From Gemmatimonadota bacterium (GTDB taxonomy: Bacteria > Gemmatimonadota > Gemmatimonadetes > Longimicrobiales > Gaopeijiaceae): a stretch of DNA of 64,000 nucleotides. Shown piece after piece: positions 1 to 8,474 of this stretch (position 1 is its first letter; each line of letters starts with the position of its first letter). Both the position numbers and the translations under genes were made by a program. The DNA lies in assembly GCA_028873815.1 (NCBI GenBank), contig JAPPNN010000040.1:63405-127404 (forward strand), read 5' to 3'. Under the pieces are notes generated by a model that was not told the origin of the DNA, ran no database searches, and saw nothing but the letters and a program-made list of their open reading frames with translations.

Positions 1-85
1 CGGCGGCGAGGAGCGGCAGTGTCGCCAGGGCGAGCAGACCGCGGCGGGCGGGGCGTCGGATGCGGCGGGAATGGCGGGCGATCAT
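1..85 (-). CDS. Exported protein, N-terminal fragment (runs off the window)
   Basis: Only the first 28 codons are inside the window. Reading leftwards from the ATG at 85, the peptide begins with an Arg-rich stretch (MIARHSRR, then RRPARRG) followed by a hydrophobic LLALATLPLLAA core, which is a signal peptide. A good Shine-Dalgarno (GGAGGTG, complement of about 91-97) sits 6-7 bases upstream, which fixes the start. The mature protein is outside the window, so no function can be given. It could be Sec or Tat; the RR pairs are compatible with either. Confidence 0.6.
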   Translation of the reverse strand, partial: MIARHSRRIRRPARRGLLALATLPLLAA

Positions 86-294
86 CGGGGCACCTCCAAC
101 TGCGCAGGGCTTGGTCCGTGGCGCGACAGCGCACCGTGTCAACTTGTGGCGGCGGGGCGCGGGAGGCTAGTGTGCGTGGCGGTCGGTGATTCCGACATCG
201 GTCCGGCCGGCTGCCTTCCAGGCGCGGATCCGATCGAGGGTCCGTATCCGTGCGGTGCGAAAAGTGACGATCATCCTCCAATGTTCTTTCGACG

Positions 295-1551
295 GTGACA
301 AGAGGTCTGTGGGCAGTCGGCATTGGGGCGATTGGTGCCATCTGTGCTGGTTGCGCTGAGGTTCTTGCGCAGGGCCGTCCGTGTGATGCTCAGTGGGAAC
401 TCGAAGAGACCCTGCAACTGGCGTCAGGCAGCGGCGAAGTAGAGCTAAGTCCGTTATACGACTTGGATCTAGGGCCCGACGGCCGTATCTACGCCATCCA
501 GAGTTGGGACCATCACGTGTCGCTGTTCCTGCCCGACGGTCGACCGACAGGACGAATTGGCCGGGCGGGTGGTGGACCCGGGGAGTTTGCGGCACCGCCT
601 CGCCGATTGGGGTGGCTCGCGGACACACTTTGGGTGAGCGAGCGATTCGCTACTCACTTCTTCCTCGCAGACGGAACACCTGTGCGTCGGGTCAGCTTTC
701 GGATTCCATTCGTCAACGAGGGGTCGGTGTTTGCCCCAGGTACGCCGCTCACCGACGGTACCTTCCTGCCGTGGCGCAGCGTGACTGAACGGCAGGAGCG
801 CTTCATGCTAATGCTGCGGACACCTCTTCGACGGCTTTCGGCATCCGGCGAGATTGTTGATACCGTTGCAACGATCGAGCGCCACTTGGCCGAGCATGTA
901 ATACACAGGGAAACGGACAGCAGGGGCTTCGGCATGTTGGCCGCCCACCCGTTGGCACCGTTGACCGAGGAGTCGTGGCTCCCCGTGGTTACAGCCGCCG
1001 ACGGTTCCGCCGTTGTTTTCATCGGGAATGTGCAAGGGGAGGACGATCAACCGACCTTCGACCTGTTCCGGATCGGTATTGCTGGTGATACGCTGCTGCA
1101 CAGGGCCATTCCATATGTGCCGCTTTCGGTCACGGGAGCGGAACGAGAGTTGTTGCGCGAGCAGTTCGCCGCAGGGCAGGCGGGAGATTGGGTCCCTGAC
1201 CGGCTCAGACCCCCGTGGGGCGACCGAGACGCAGAGCGCCGGCGGCAGGTAGCTCGCGAAGCCATCACTTTCCCGGAGCGGCATCCTCCGGTTCGGCGTA
1301 TCGTTGCGGGGAGCGACGGCTCGATCTGGCTCAAGCGCGAGGGATGGCCACGTGCGGCAGATCTCTGGGAAGTCTACGATCAAGCTGGGAACCTGGAAGG
1401 CAGCGTCCGATTGGAAGAGACGCGCCCCGGTGATCGGAGCTCACGGCTATACATCTTCCATGCCAGCCGGGACCAAGTGTGGGGGCAGATCCGGGGGGAG
1501 TTGGATATACCGCACGTTTACCGGTACGAGATTCGTCGAGGCTGCAGGTAG
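295..1551 (+). CDS. 6-bladed beta-propeller exported protein
   Basis: 418 aa from a GTG start. The ATG at 281 hits a stop after five codons, so it is not the start. The N-terminus is a hydrophobic signal segment (residues 5-25) with a Cys in an A-G-C context, so it may be a lipoprotein. The body shows the family pattern of Gemmatimonadota 6-bladed beta-propeller proteins: DLDLGPDGRIYAIQSWDHHVSLFLPDG, split over residues 59-85, then a Gly-rich GRIGRAGGGPGEF turn near residue 90, which is characteristic of NHL-type blades. No catalytic residues are evident; probable periplasmic or surface scaffold or sensor. It stands alone. The 209 bases upstream of it hold no gene. Confidence 0.7.
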   Translation: MTRGLWAVGIGAIGAICAGCAEVLAQGRPCDAQWELEETLQLASGSGEVELSPLYDLDLGPDGRIYAIQSWDHHVSLFLPDGRPTGRIGRAGGGPGEFAAPPRRLGWLADTLWVSERFATHFFLADGTPVRRVSFRIPFVNEGSVFAPGTPLTDGTFLPWRSVTERQERFMLMLRTPLRRLSASGEIVDTVATIERHLAEHVIHRETDSRGFGMLAAHPLAPLTEESWLPVVTAADGSAVVFIGNVQGEDDQPTFDLFRIGIAGDTLLHRAIPYVPLSVTGAERELLREQFAAGQAGDWVPDRLRPPWGDRDAERRRQVAREAITFPERHPPVRRIVAGSDGSIWLKREGWPRAADLWEVYDQAGNLEGSVRLEETRPGDRSSRLYIFHASRDQVWGQIRGELDIPHVYRYEIRRGCR

Positions 1552-1720
1552 CCGGGTAGCTCGGCCGCGCATCCGTATCCGTCCCGGTTGCTGAGGGGGC
1601 GAGCGCTCTTCGTTGCTCGGCTTCGCGGCCGCTCCCAGATTGAGCAGACATGAGGGGCCTGTCCAATGCGGCGCGCGATGCGTGGCAAAGAGCTTGTCGG
1701 CAGACTGGAGAGAGGTGTTT

Positions 1721-2944
1721 GTGAACAGGAAAGCGGCGTTGGTCAACCGGAGAGAGGCCCTGGCGCTGATGGCGGCGGGAGTGGGCGCGGCCGCGTGTGC
1801 GCCCGAGGGCGCGAGCGTCGGCGGTTCGGGGCCCGGCGGGGCATCGGGCGTGGCACCCGGGGCGGGCGCGGGAGGCGGGGGCGAGGGCGCGGCCGGGATC
1901 TGGGTGAAGGATCCCTCTCGGTTCGTCCAGCACGGCACCAACCTGGAGACGCGCCTGGAGGACCTCGACGGCCTCCTCACCCCGAACGACCTCTTCTTCG
2001 TGCGCAACCACGCGCCAACGCCGGTGATCGACCCGGCTTCGTATGTGCTGACGGTGGGTGGGCCGGGCGTGGAGTCGGAGGTCCGGTTGAGCCTCGACGA
2101 CCTGCGCGCGCTGCCCAGCCAGACGCTGATCGCGTACATCGAGTGCGCGGGGAACTGGCGGGGCTTCTTCCAGTCGGTCACGGGTCGCACGGCGGCGGGC
2201 AGCCAGTGGGGGACGGGGGCGATCGGGTGCGCCGAGTGGACCGGTCCCAGCATCGCCGACGTGCTGGCGGTCGCGGGTGTGCGCGACGACGCGCTCGAGG
2301 TGAACGTGATCGGGCTCGACGACGGCGCGTGGGAGCGCCCGATGCCGCTCGCGAAGGCGCTCGACCCGGCCACGATCCTGGCGCTCACCATGAATGGCGA
2401 GCCGCTGCCACCCGATCACGGGTTTCCTGTGCGCGCGGTGGTTCCCGGGTGGGTGGGGTCGTCCAGCGTGAAATGGGTGGGGCGCGTCGAGGTGGCGACC
2501 GAGAAGGTGTGGGTGCGCGCGAATACGTCGTCGTACGTGCTGGTGGGGGATGAATGGCCCGCCGACCGGTACGCGCCCGCCGACGGCGCCCCGATCACGA
2601 CCGGCAGCGTGAAGAGCGCGCTGGCGTTGCCGCGGCCGGCCCGGCTCGCCGCCGGGACGCATCGGTTGAGGGGGTTCGCCTACTCGCCGCGAGGACCGGT
2701 GGCGGGCGTGGAGTGGAGCGCTGACGACGGGCCGTGGGCACCGGCGCGTCTGATCGGGGTGTCGGCCGACCATCCCTACGCATGGAGCCGCTTCGAGTTC
2801 GCGTGGGAGGCGGCACCTGGGGAGCACGTGCTGCGCACTCGCGCTACGGACGCGTCGGGTGAGACCCAGCCGCTCGAGGGCGTCTACAACGAGAAGGGCT
2901 ACCTGTTGAACGTGGCGCTGCCGCACCCGGTGGAGGTGGTGTGA
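1721..2944 (+). CDS. SoxC/sulfite-oxidase-type molybdopterin oxidoreductase
   Basis: 407 aa from the GTG at 1721, which has a strong Shine-Dalgarno (GGAGAGAGG). Upstream in-frame starts would only add unlike sequence before the export signal. The N-terminus carries a twin Arg (residues 10-11), a hydrophobic stretch and Cys26, indicating a Tat-exported, possibly lipid-anchored enzyme, followed by a Gly/Ala linker. Residues about 75-280 form the molybdopterin-binding domain; Cys142 in the YIECAGN motif is the expected Mo-ligating cysteine of the sulfite oxidase family. Residues about 290-400 match the dimerisation (Ig-like) domain. The family oxidises sulfite or related substrates and passes electrons to a c-type cytochrome. 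The overlapping next gene encodes one, supporting a SoxCD/SorAB-like pair. The substrate is not proven. Confidence 0.85.
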   Translation: MNRKAALVNRREALALMAAGVGAAACAPEGASVGGSGPGGASGVAPGAGAGGGGEGAAGIWVKDPSRFVQHGTNLETRLEDLDGLLTPNDLFFVRNHAPTPVIDPASYVLTVGGPGVESEVRLSLDDLRALPSQTLIAYIECAGNWRGFFQSVTGRTAAGSQWGTGAIGCAEWTGPSIADVLAVAGVRDDALEVNVIGLDDGAWERPMPLAKALDPATILALTMNGEPLPPDHGFPVRAVVPGWVGSSSVKWVGRVEVATEKVWVRANTSSYVLVGDEWPADRYAPADGAPITTGSVKSALALPRPARLAAGTHRLRGFAYSPRGPVAGVEWSADDGPWAPARLIGVSADHPYAWSRFEFAWEAAPGEHVLRTRATDASGETQPLEGVYNEKGYLLNVALPHPVEVV

Positions 2945-3336
2945 ATGCTGCCATGCGTCTCCGGCGCGGTTGGCTGATTGCCGCGCCAGCCTGGCTCGTC
3001 GGCTGTTCTCCCGACGCCGAGGCCCCCGAAACCGCCGCCGTCGACGGCGAGTGGGCCTACACGGTGCGCTGCAGCTACTGCCACGAAGTGCCGAACAGCA
3101 TCGGGGCCGCCGTCACGCCCAGCGTCCTGGCTGCGTATTCCACGGTGGGACAGCTCGACCGCTACCTGCGGGTGGCCATGCCGCACGAGGCGCCCGGCAG
3201 CCTGCCGGACAGCGAGTACGACGCGATCCTGCTGTACCTGATCGAGAGCCGCGAGATGGTGCCTGGAGGCAGCGATGCGTGGCCGCTGCCGGATTCGACG
3301 CGGCTGCGGTCGTCGGCAGCACCGAGCGATGGATAG
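2941..3336 (+). CDS. Monohaem c-type cytochrome lipoprotein (SoxD/SorB-like)
   Basis: 131 aa; the GTG at 2941 overlaps the stop of the molybdoenzyme gene (GTGA), and an ATG at 2953 is an alternative. A lipobox (LVGC, Cys22) follows the signal peptide. The haem site is CSYCH (residues 44-48), and a downstream Met in AMPHEAPG is a plausible sixth haem ligand. Size and position fit the electron-accepting subunit of a periplasmic sulfite dehydrogenase. Translational coupling to the upstream gene supports one complex. It could also serve as a generic mobile cytochrome. Confidence 0.8.
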   Translation: MNAAMRLRRGWLIAAPAWLVGCSPDAEAPETAAVDGEWAYTVRCSYCHEVPNSIGAAVTPSVLAAYSTVGQLDRYLRVAMPHEAPGSLPDSEYDAILLYLIESREMVPGGSDAWPLPDSTRLRSSAAPSDG

Positions 3337-4018
3337 ACTTCCGGGTTTCATAGTGATGGCGTTGTTCGGCGTGATCCTGCAACCGCCCATTACCGAGGTA
3401 GGGATCAGCGGGGGGCCGTACTGGCCGGAGATCGACGACCGTGAGACGTTTCGCCGAATGGCTATCGGGCTCACCGCACACACTGCCTTCAACGAGTACT
3501 TCGGGGTGCAGTTCGGCGGTGGGTACAAGCAGGGCGGCGTCGAGAGGTGCGTGGCTCGCCCGAAGGACGAAACCTACCTCCCCGCACTACGCCAGACGTC
3601 GATCGGGGCCACCCCACCGTGCGTCCTGCCGGACATGCTGGATACGCACGAAGCCGAAACCGTGCACCGCCTGTACGACTACATCGATTTTTCCATGCTC
3701 GGGCAGGCACGGATCCCGGTAGTTGCCCAGCTTGATGTCCGCTTCGTCTTCGGCCCCACGTGGGGCATTCCGGTCAAATGCCGAAGGAAAAGCGTCTCGC
3801 ATGGGGGGGTGCAGGATTGCTCGGCAGCCTTCCTCAGCTCCGATTGGCGACTGGTGATCGGCGCCGGGGCGGGGCTCCAGGTCTCGCCCCGCCTCGACCT
3901 GTCTCTCGACTATCGGTATGGCGCCGACGTGAGAGACCTGATCGGCTACGGGCTGGATCCCTGGTTGGGCATCGCGTCGTCGCTCATCGCCGGGCTGCAC
4001 TACCGGATCGGGAGTTGA
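3329..4018 (+). CDS. Probable outer-membrane beta-barrel protein
   Basis: 229 aa. The ATG at 3329 overlaps the cytochrome stop by 8 bases, and a longer in-frame extension would run 62 bases into the cytochrome gene, so this start is preferred. After a short hydrophobic N-terminus the sequence alternates polar and hydrophobic residues in short strands (for example LDLSLDYRYGADV, then IASSLIAGLHYRIGS at the very end). A terminal amphipathic strand of this kind is typical of small outer-membrane barrels. It has four or more Cys residues, unusual for a barrel. No specific family is recognised. Being third in the operon, it may be unrelated to sulfite oxidation. Confidence 0.5.
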   Translation: MDRLPGFIVMALFGVILQPPITEVGISGGPYWPEIDDRETFRRMAIGLTAHTAFNEYFGVQFGGGYKQGGVERCVARPKDETYLPALRQTSIGATPPCVLPDMLDTHEAETVHRLYDYIDFSMLGQARIPVVAQLDVRFVFGPTWGIPVKCRRKSVSHGGVQDCSAAFLSSDWRLVIGAGAGLQVSPRLDLSLDYRYGADVRDLIGYGLDPWLGIASSLIAGLHYRIGS

Positions 4019-4038
4019 CCGCGCGTAGCACCCTGGAT

Positions 4039-4067
4039 TTGTAACATCTCATATGATATCATATCTT
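4039..4067 (+). promoter_or_regulatory. Promoter with palindromic operator of the PIN/RHH TA operon
   Basis: TTGTAA (4039-4044), 17 bp, TATCTT (4062-4067), then only five bases before the ATG at 4073, so transcription would begin at or near the start codon. A perfect 14-bp palindrome ATATGATATCATAT (4051-4064) overlaps the -10 box, and a second palindrome, CTTATAAG, covers 4065-4072. This is a likely autorepression site for the RHH antitoxin. There is no Shine-Dalgarno. Confidence 0.6.
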
Positions 4068-4072
4068 ATAAG

Positions 4073-4516
4073 ATGCGCATCGTCCTCGACACCAACGTGG
4101 TCGTCACTGGTCTGCGAAGCCCGTCCGGAGCGTCGGCCGCATTGCTCGAACAGGCGCTCGACCGGCGATTCACCCTGCTGCTCTCGGTACCGCTAGTGCT
4201 CGAATACGAAGGGACCTGCAGAGATCCGGCCCAGCGAATCGGCTCCGGCCTTTCCGAGTCCGAGGTCGCGACGATCGTGTCGGCGCTGTGCGCGGTGGCC
4301 GAACCGGTTTGCACCTGGTTCCTCTGGCGACCGCAACTGCGGGATCCGGCAGACGAGATGGTGCTCGAGACGGCGGTGAACGGAAACGCGGATGGACTCG
4401 TGACCTTCAACTGGCGGGATTTCGGCGATGCTCCCGGCGCCTTCGGGATCGAGATGTTGTCGCCGCGTCAGGCACTTGGCAAGATCGCCGAGAGGCGGAA
4501 AGGGAGGCCGAAATGA
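4073..4516 (+). CDS. PIN-domain toxin
   Basis: 147 aa. It starts MRIVLDTNVVV, the PIN signature with the first metal-binding Asp at residue 6. Further acidic candidates are Glu44 (LVLEYEG) and Asp94/Glu95. At the C-terminal site the usual Asp is replaced (LVTFNWRDF). Members of this family (putative toxin, PIN family) are Mg-dependent ribonucleases. The toxin gene comes first and overlaps the antitoxin gene by ATGA, the reverse of classical VapBC but normal for this subfamily. The start is fixed by the promoter spacing and the Asp motif. Confidence 0.85.
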   Translation: MRIVLDTNVVVTGLRSPSGASAALLEQALDRRFTLLLSVPLVLEYEGTCRDPAQRIGSGLSESEVATIVSALCAVAEPVCTWFLWRPQLRDPADEMVLETAVNGNADGLVTFNWRDFGDAPGAFGIEMLSPRQALGKIAERRKGRPK

Positions 4517-4785
4517 CCGAGCGAAAGAAGCAAGCCACCGTCTATCCGCTCCGAATGCCGTCGTCCCTCAAGCAGGCCGTCCGGGAAGTGAGCCGCCGGG
4601 ATGGGACGAGCATCAACCAGTTCGTCAACACCGCAGTCGCGGAGAAGCTATCCGCCATGCGGACTGCCGAGTTCTTCGCCGAGCGAGGTTCCCAGGCGGA
4701 CATCGAAGCCGCGCGGCGCCTGTTGCGACGGCGCGGCGGCCAGCCACCGGATCCATCGGATCGGCTGGACGACCAGGAGGTGTGA
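4513..4785 (+). CDS. Ribbon-helix-helix antitoxin
   Basis: 90 aa, ATG overlapping the stop of the PIN gene. Residues 8-50 (ATVYPLRMPSSLKQAVREV, then DGTSINQFVNTAVAEKL) form a beta-strand plus two helices of the Arc/HicB-like RHH fold, which dimerises on DNA. The C-terminal part (AERGSQADIEAARRLLRRRG) is the likely toxin-binding tail. It is expected to neutralise the upstream PIN protein and repress the operon through the palindrome at 4051-4064. Confidence 0.8.
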   Translation: MTERKKQATVYPLRMPSSLKQAVREVSRRDGTSINQFVNTAVAEKLSAMRTAEFFAERGSQADIEAARRLLRRRGGQPPDPSDRLDDQEV

Positions 4786-4968
4786 TCCGAACGCGATCTG
4801 TCGGATTCCTGCACATCTGCATTTCAAATGCAAGATTGCACGAATCTGGTCGCTCCGATCCGCATCCTGAATCTCTGGGCAGGCACCCCCGGGTAAGCTC
4901 CCGGCCGCAGCGGGCAAGCCGACCCAGCCGTGCCCCACGCCGCCGCCCTCCTACCCAAAGGCCCCCTC

Positions 4969-6774
4969 CTAACGCCCCTCCATCCACGCCGTCGACGCCC
5001 CCTCGGGCGCGTTGTCGGCCACATGGGCCGCCATCTGACGCACAAGCTCGGCGTTCGTGAAGGGAGACCAGCCGTGACCCTTCATCGGGGCGCCGTGGAT
5101 GAACTCGCCGGCGTAGTAGGGATCGGTCGTGCTCTCGAGGAACTCCTCCATCAGGTAGACCGCGTACGGCAGGTAGAAGTGGTCCATCTCGGGGTTGTAG
5201 ATCCTGATCTTGCCGACCAGGTCGGGTCCGATCCGCGACCAGTTCTCCTCGGCGTAGTGGCGGAGATCGTAACCGTTGTCGCGCATGTAGTACGCCACCT
5301 CGCGGTCGATGACGCCCGTGTCCAGATCCCACAGTCGCCGGGGATAGCCGTCCTCGTCGGTCGGTCCGTAGGCCGCGTGCCAGGCGTCGAGCTGTCCCGC
5401 GCCCCGCCCCCGCGAGCCCTGCGCCACCTCCAGCTGGCTGATCTGGCGGTTGCTGCCCACGGGCTGGCCCTCGACCGTCCGCTGGAACATGCGCTCCGGC
5501 GCGCCCGGCACCGACCCCGGCACGATGAACGCGCTCTCGTCCTCGTAGATGTTCACCAGCTGGTACCGCCGGAAGTCGATCGGATCGGGGTAGTAGGTCC
5601 ACGTGCCCCCGTAGTACGTCGGGTAGTGCAGCATCTTGGCGAGCGAGATCCAGCCGCCGGTCGAACCGCCGGTCATCACGCGCGCGTAGGGTTCGCCGAT
5701 CAGCCGGAAGTTTTCCTCGATGTACGGGATCAGCTCTTCGTGGATGGCGTCGCCGTAGGGTCCGTTGTTGGCCGAGTTGAGGCCGTAGGAGTCGTCGAAG
5801 TAGGGCGTCGGGTGCTGCAGGATGACCGCGACGACGCGTGGGAAGTCGTCACCCATCCATGCCTGCGCGAATTCGTAGCCTGATTCGCGCAGGCCGCCCG
5901 CCTCGCGCCGCATCTGCGAGAACAGCGCCTCGCCGCTGGGCGGCTCGGTGGTGAAGCCGAAGACGGGGTCCAGTTGGAAGTGTCCCTCCTCGATCACGAG
6001 CGGATAGCGCATGTCCGGGTTCTCGTCGAAGCCGCGGGGCAGCAGCACGACGGCACCCAGGTACATGGGATGTCCCCACCACTCGGAGAGGATCTCGCTT
6101 TGGATCTTGACGCGCTTCACCCATTCCGTGTCGGGCGGCACCTCGATCGGCGGAAGCTCGCCGGTGAGTTCGAAGCTGATGACGTCGTCGCTGGCGGGAT
6201 CGATCCGGACCCGGCGCGCCTCGCTGAAGTAGTTGCCCGGCGAGAAGGCCCAGCGCTGGCCTTCCCACTGGTCCTGGGGCGCCCAGATGGTGTGCCCGTC
6301 GGCGCGGTTGTACTCGGTGTAGACGTGCAGGATCGCCTGGACCCAGTAGTCGCCGGCGGGCAGGCCACCCAGGCGGCGGTACGGGTAGCCGTCGGCGCCC
6401 GCGTCGATGACCATGGCGTCGCCGGGGGCGGCCTGTTCGACGTCGGCGGAGAAGAAGGGGACCTCGCCATTGCGCTGGCGGGCCGAATTGTACCCCGCGA
6501 TGCGCGGCTCGGGGTCGTTGGAGAGCGCGAACACCGTGTACAGGCGACCGGTCAGCGGGCCGTCGTGGAGCGCGGCGTCGTGCGTGACTTCGATGCGAAG
6601 TTGGGCGGGGGTTGCGGCGGCCGAGGCCGGGTTGCCGGAAGCGGTGCCCCCGGCCTGGGGGGCCGGCTGGCAGGTCGCGGCGACTGCGGCGATGGCGGCG
6701 ACGGCGGCGATCCGTGCGGCGGCGTGAGGGGTCGAACGGGCGGGCGAGCGGGCGAGCATGGACAGTGCGCGCAT
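4969..6774 (-). CDS. Exported esterase-type alpha/beta hydrolase
   Basis: 601 aa. The ATG at 6774 has GGAGGA just upstream, whereas a start 30 bases further up lacks it. The signal sequence ends at a Cys (VAATC), so it is probably a lipoprotein. The N-terminal third is a beta-rich domain. The C-terminal half has the putative-esterase fold with nucleophile motif GGSTGG near residue 367, preceded by an RLIGEPYARVM stretch typical of the Fes/IroE-like esterase family. A His in the C-terminal FIHGAPMKGHGW segment may complete the triad. It likely hydrolyses an ester or peptide substrate outside the cytoplasm; the substrate is unknown. It converges with the PIN/RHH operon across a 183-base gap that contains only a short palindrome. 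Confidence 0.75.
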   Translation of the reverse strand: MRALSMLARSPARSTPHAAARIAAVAAIAAVAATCQPAPQAGGTASGNPASAAATPAQLRIEVTHDAALHDGPLTGRLYTVFALSNDPEPRIAGYNSARQRNGEVPFFSADVEQAAPGDAMVIDAGADGYPYRRLGGLPAGDYWVQAILHVYTEYNRADGHTIWAPQDQWEGQRWAFSPGNYFSEARRVRIDPASDDVISFELTGELPPIEVPPDTEWVKRVKIQSEILSEWWGHPMYLGAVVLLPRGFDENPDMRYPLVIEEGHFQLDPVFGFTTEPPSGEALFSQMRREAGGLRESGYEFAQAWMGDDFPRVVAVILQHPTPYFDDSYGLNSANNGPYGDAIHEELIPYIEENFRLIGEPYARVMTGGSTGGWISLAKMLHYPTYYGGTWTYYPDPIDFRRYQLVNIYEDESAFIVPGSVPGAPERMFQRTVEGQPVGSNRQISQLEVAQGSRGRGAGQLDAWHAAYGPTDEDGYPRRLWDLDTGVIDREVAYYMRDNGYDLRHYAEENWSRIGPDLVGKIRIYNPEMDHFYLPYAVYLMEEFLESTTDPYYAGEFIHGAPMKGHGWSPFTNAELVRQMAAHVADNAPEGASTAWMEGR

Positions 6775-6874
6775 GGGTCCTCCGGGGCTGCGGTGAACGG
6801 TCAAGGTGCGGGGGTGGTGAACGCGGCGGCAAGGGTGGGCAGGCCGCTGCGGCGGCGCGTGGCCGGCGCCCCGC

Positions 6875-8383
6875 CTAATTCGGCTGCGGCGTCACCCGTG
6901 GCAGGCGGTCGAACCATGGGCGCGCTTGCTCCAGTTGTCCGGCGAGGCGCAGGAGGGTCGCCTCGTCGCCGACGCGCGCGACGAAGTGCACCCCGACCGG
7001 AAGCCCGCTTGAGTTCCAGTGGAGAGGTACCGACATGGCGGGTTGTCCGCTGATGTTGAAGACGGGCGTCCAGGGTGTGTACTCGAACGCGCTGTCGGCG
7101 ATACGCTCCAGCATCCCGCCGGCCTTGATCAGGCGTCCCGATCCCAATGCGCCCACGAGCCGCAGCTGAAGGTGCTCGAACCGGCTCGGCGGCAGCGCGC
7201 CGAGCTTCGGTGGCGGCGTGGCGACTGTGGGCGTCACCAGGACGTCATAGTCGGTGAAGAACTGCGCGACGACCTTGCCGACGCGCTCCAGCGTCCGCAG
7301 TGAAACGGCCAGTTCCCTGCCCGATACGGCCCTGGACACCAGGCCGAGCGCCCAGGTGAGCGGCTCGAGTTCCGTGCGGCGGGGCCGCCGCCCAAGGATC
7401 CGCGCAAGATCCTCGAACTCGGCGCCGACCTCGCCCGCGACCATGTGCATGAAGGCGCGGGCGAAGGCCCTGCCGTCGATGCGGGGTGCGGCCTCGGTGA
7501 CGCGGTGGCCGAGCTCTTCCAGCAGTCCAGTCGCTTCGGCAACCGCCTGGACGCAATCCGCGCTGGGTTGAGTCGACCCCACGAGCGGCTCGGTCGTCCA
7601 CGCGATCCGCAGGCAACCGGGGTCGGCGTCCACTTCGTGCGCGAATGGTGCGGCCGGTGGCGCGATCCTGTACGGTGCGCCCGACTCGGGACCGTGGGTG
7701 GCGTCGAGCATGGCCGCGCTGTCGCGCACCGAGCGCGTGAGCACGTGCTCCGCGACCGATCCGCGCCATGGCTCCGCGTCTCGGGGGCCTGGAGGGGGGA
7801 TTCGTCCCCGGGTCGGCTTCAGCCCGAAGAGGCCGCAGCACGAAGCGGGCATGCGGATCGAGCCCGCCCCGTCGCCACCACCAGCCATCGGTACGATCCC
7901 CGCCGCGACCACAGCCGCCGAGCCCCCGCTCGACCCACCAGGCGTGCGATCCAGCGCCCATGGGTTCCGGCACGGTCCCCACAGCTCCGGCTCGGTGTAC
8001 GGCAGGAGGCCGAATTCCGGCACATTCGTCTTCCCCAGAATCGACACCCCGGTCGCGCGCACGCGGCGCACCAGCTCCGTGTCTCTCTCGACGACGAGGT
8101 CCCTGGCCACCCGGCTGCCGCCGGACGTCGGGTGCCCGGCGTAGCCGCTCAGCAGATCCTTGGCAAAAAATGGCACGCCCGCGAAGACGGCGTTGCGGTC
8201 CACCCCGGCCGCGCGTTGGCGGGCCTCCGCGTCCATGCGGTACACGACGGCGTTGACGGCCGCATTGACCTGCTCAAGGCGCCGCACCGCGACCTCAATC
8301 AGCTCCAGCGCGGTGACCTCGCCGGTGCGCACGAGCCCGGCCAGCGCCGTAGCATCGCAGCGCACGTATTCGTCGTGGGTCAT
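6875..8383 (-). CDS. Amidase (amidase-signature family)
   Basis: 502 aa. The Ser-cisSer-Lys triad is visible: Lys75 (PFFAKDLL), the GGSSGGS loop at 149-155 with the cis-Ser at 151, and nucleophile Ser175 ([12 protein letters not shown]). Length matches the family. It has no signal peptide, so it is cytoplasmic. The Gly-rich loop before the nucleophile reads AGGGDGAGS where most members have GTDxGGS, a minor variation. The family includes acylamidases, aryl-amidases and GatA; there is no GatB or GatC nearby, so a free-standing amidase is more likely than tRNA amidation. Confidence 0.85.
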   Translation of the reverse strand: MTHDEYVRCDATALAGLVRTGEVTALELIEVAVRRLEQVNAAVNAVVYRMDAEARQRAAGVDRNAVFAGVPFFAKDLLSGYAGHPTSGGSRVARDLVVERDTELVRRVRATGVSILGKTNVPEFGLLPYTEPELWGPCRNPWALDRTPGGSSGGSAAVVAAGIVPMAGGGDGAGSIRMPASCCGLFGLKPTRGRIPPPGPRDAEPWRGSVAEHVLTRSVRDSAAMLDATHGPESGAPYRIAPPAAPFAHEVDADPGCLRIAWTTEPLVGSTQPSADCVQAVAEATGLLEELGHRVTEAAPRIDGRAFARAFMHMVAGEVGAEFEDLARILGRRPRRTELEPLTWALGLVSRAVSGRELAVSLRTLERVGKVVAQFFTDYDVLVTPTVATPPPKLGALPPSRFEHLQLRLVGALGSGRLIKAGGMLERIADSAFEYTPWTPVFNISGQPAMSVPLHWNSSGLPVGVHFVARVGDEATLLRLAGQLEQARPWFDRLPRVTPQPN

Positions 8384-8474
8384 TGCCTATCTCCTGTACG
8401 CCTCCCGCCTACTACATTGGTGAGAAGTTGGCGAAGTTCGGAAGATGCCACAGGAGTCACCCGGAGGACGATCG

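Noticed and set aside
6875-8383. GatA subunit of the tRNA amidotransferase
   Set aside because: No gatB or gatC is near, and the Gly-rich nucleophile loop departs from GatA.
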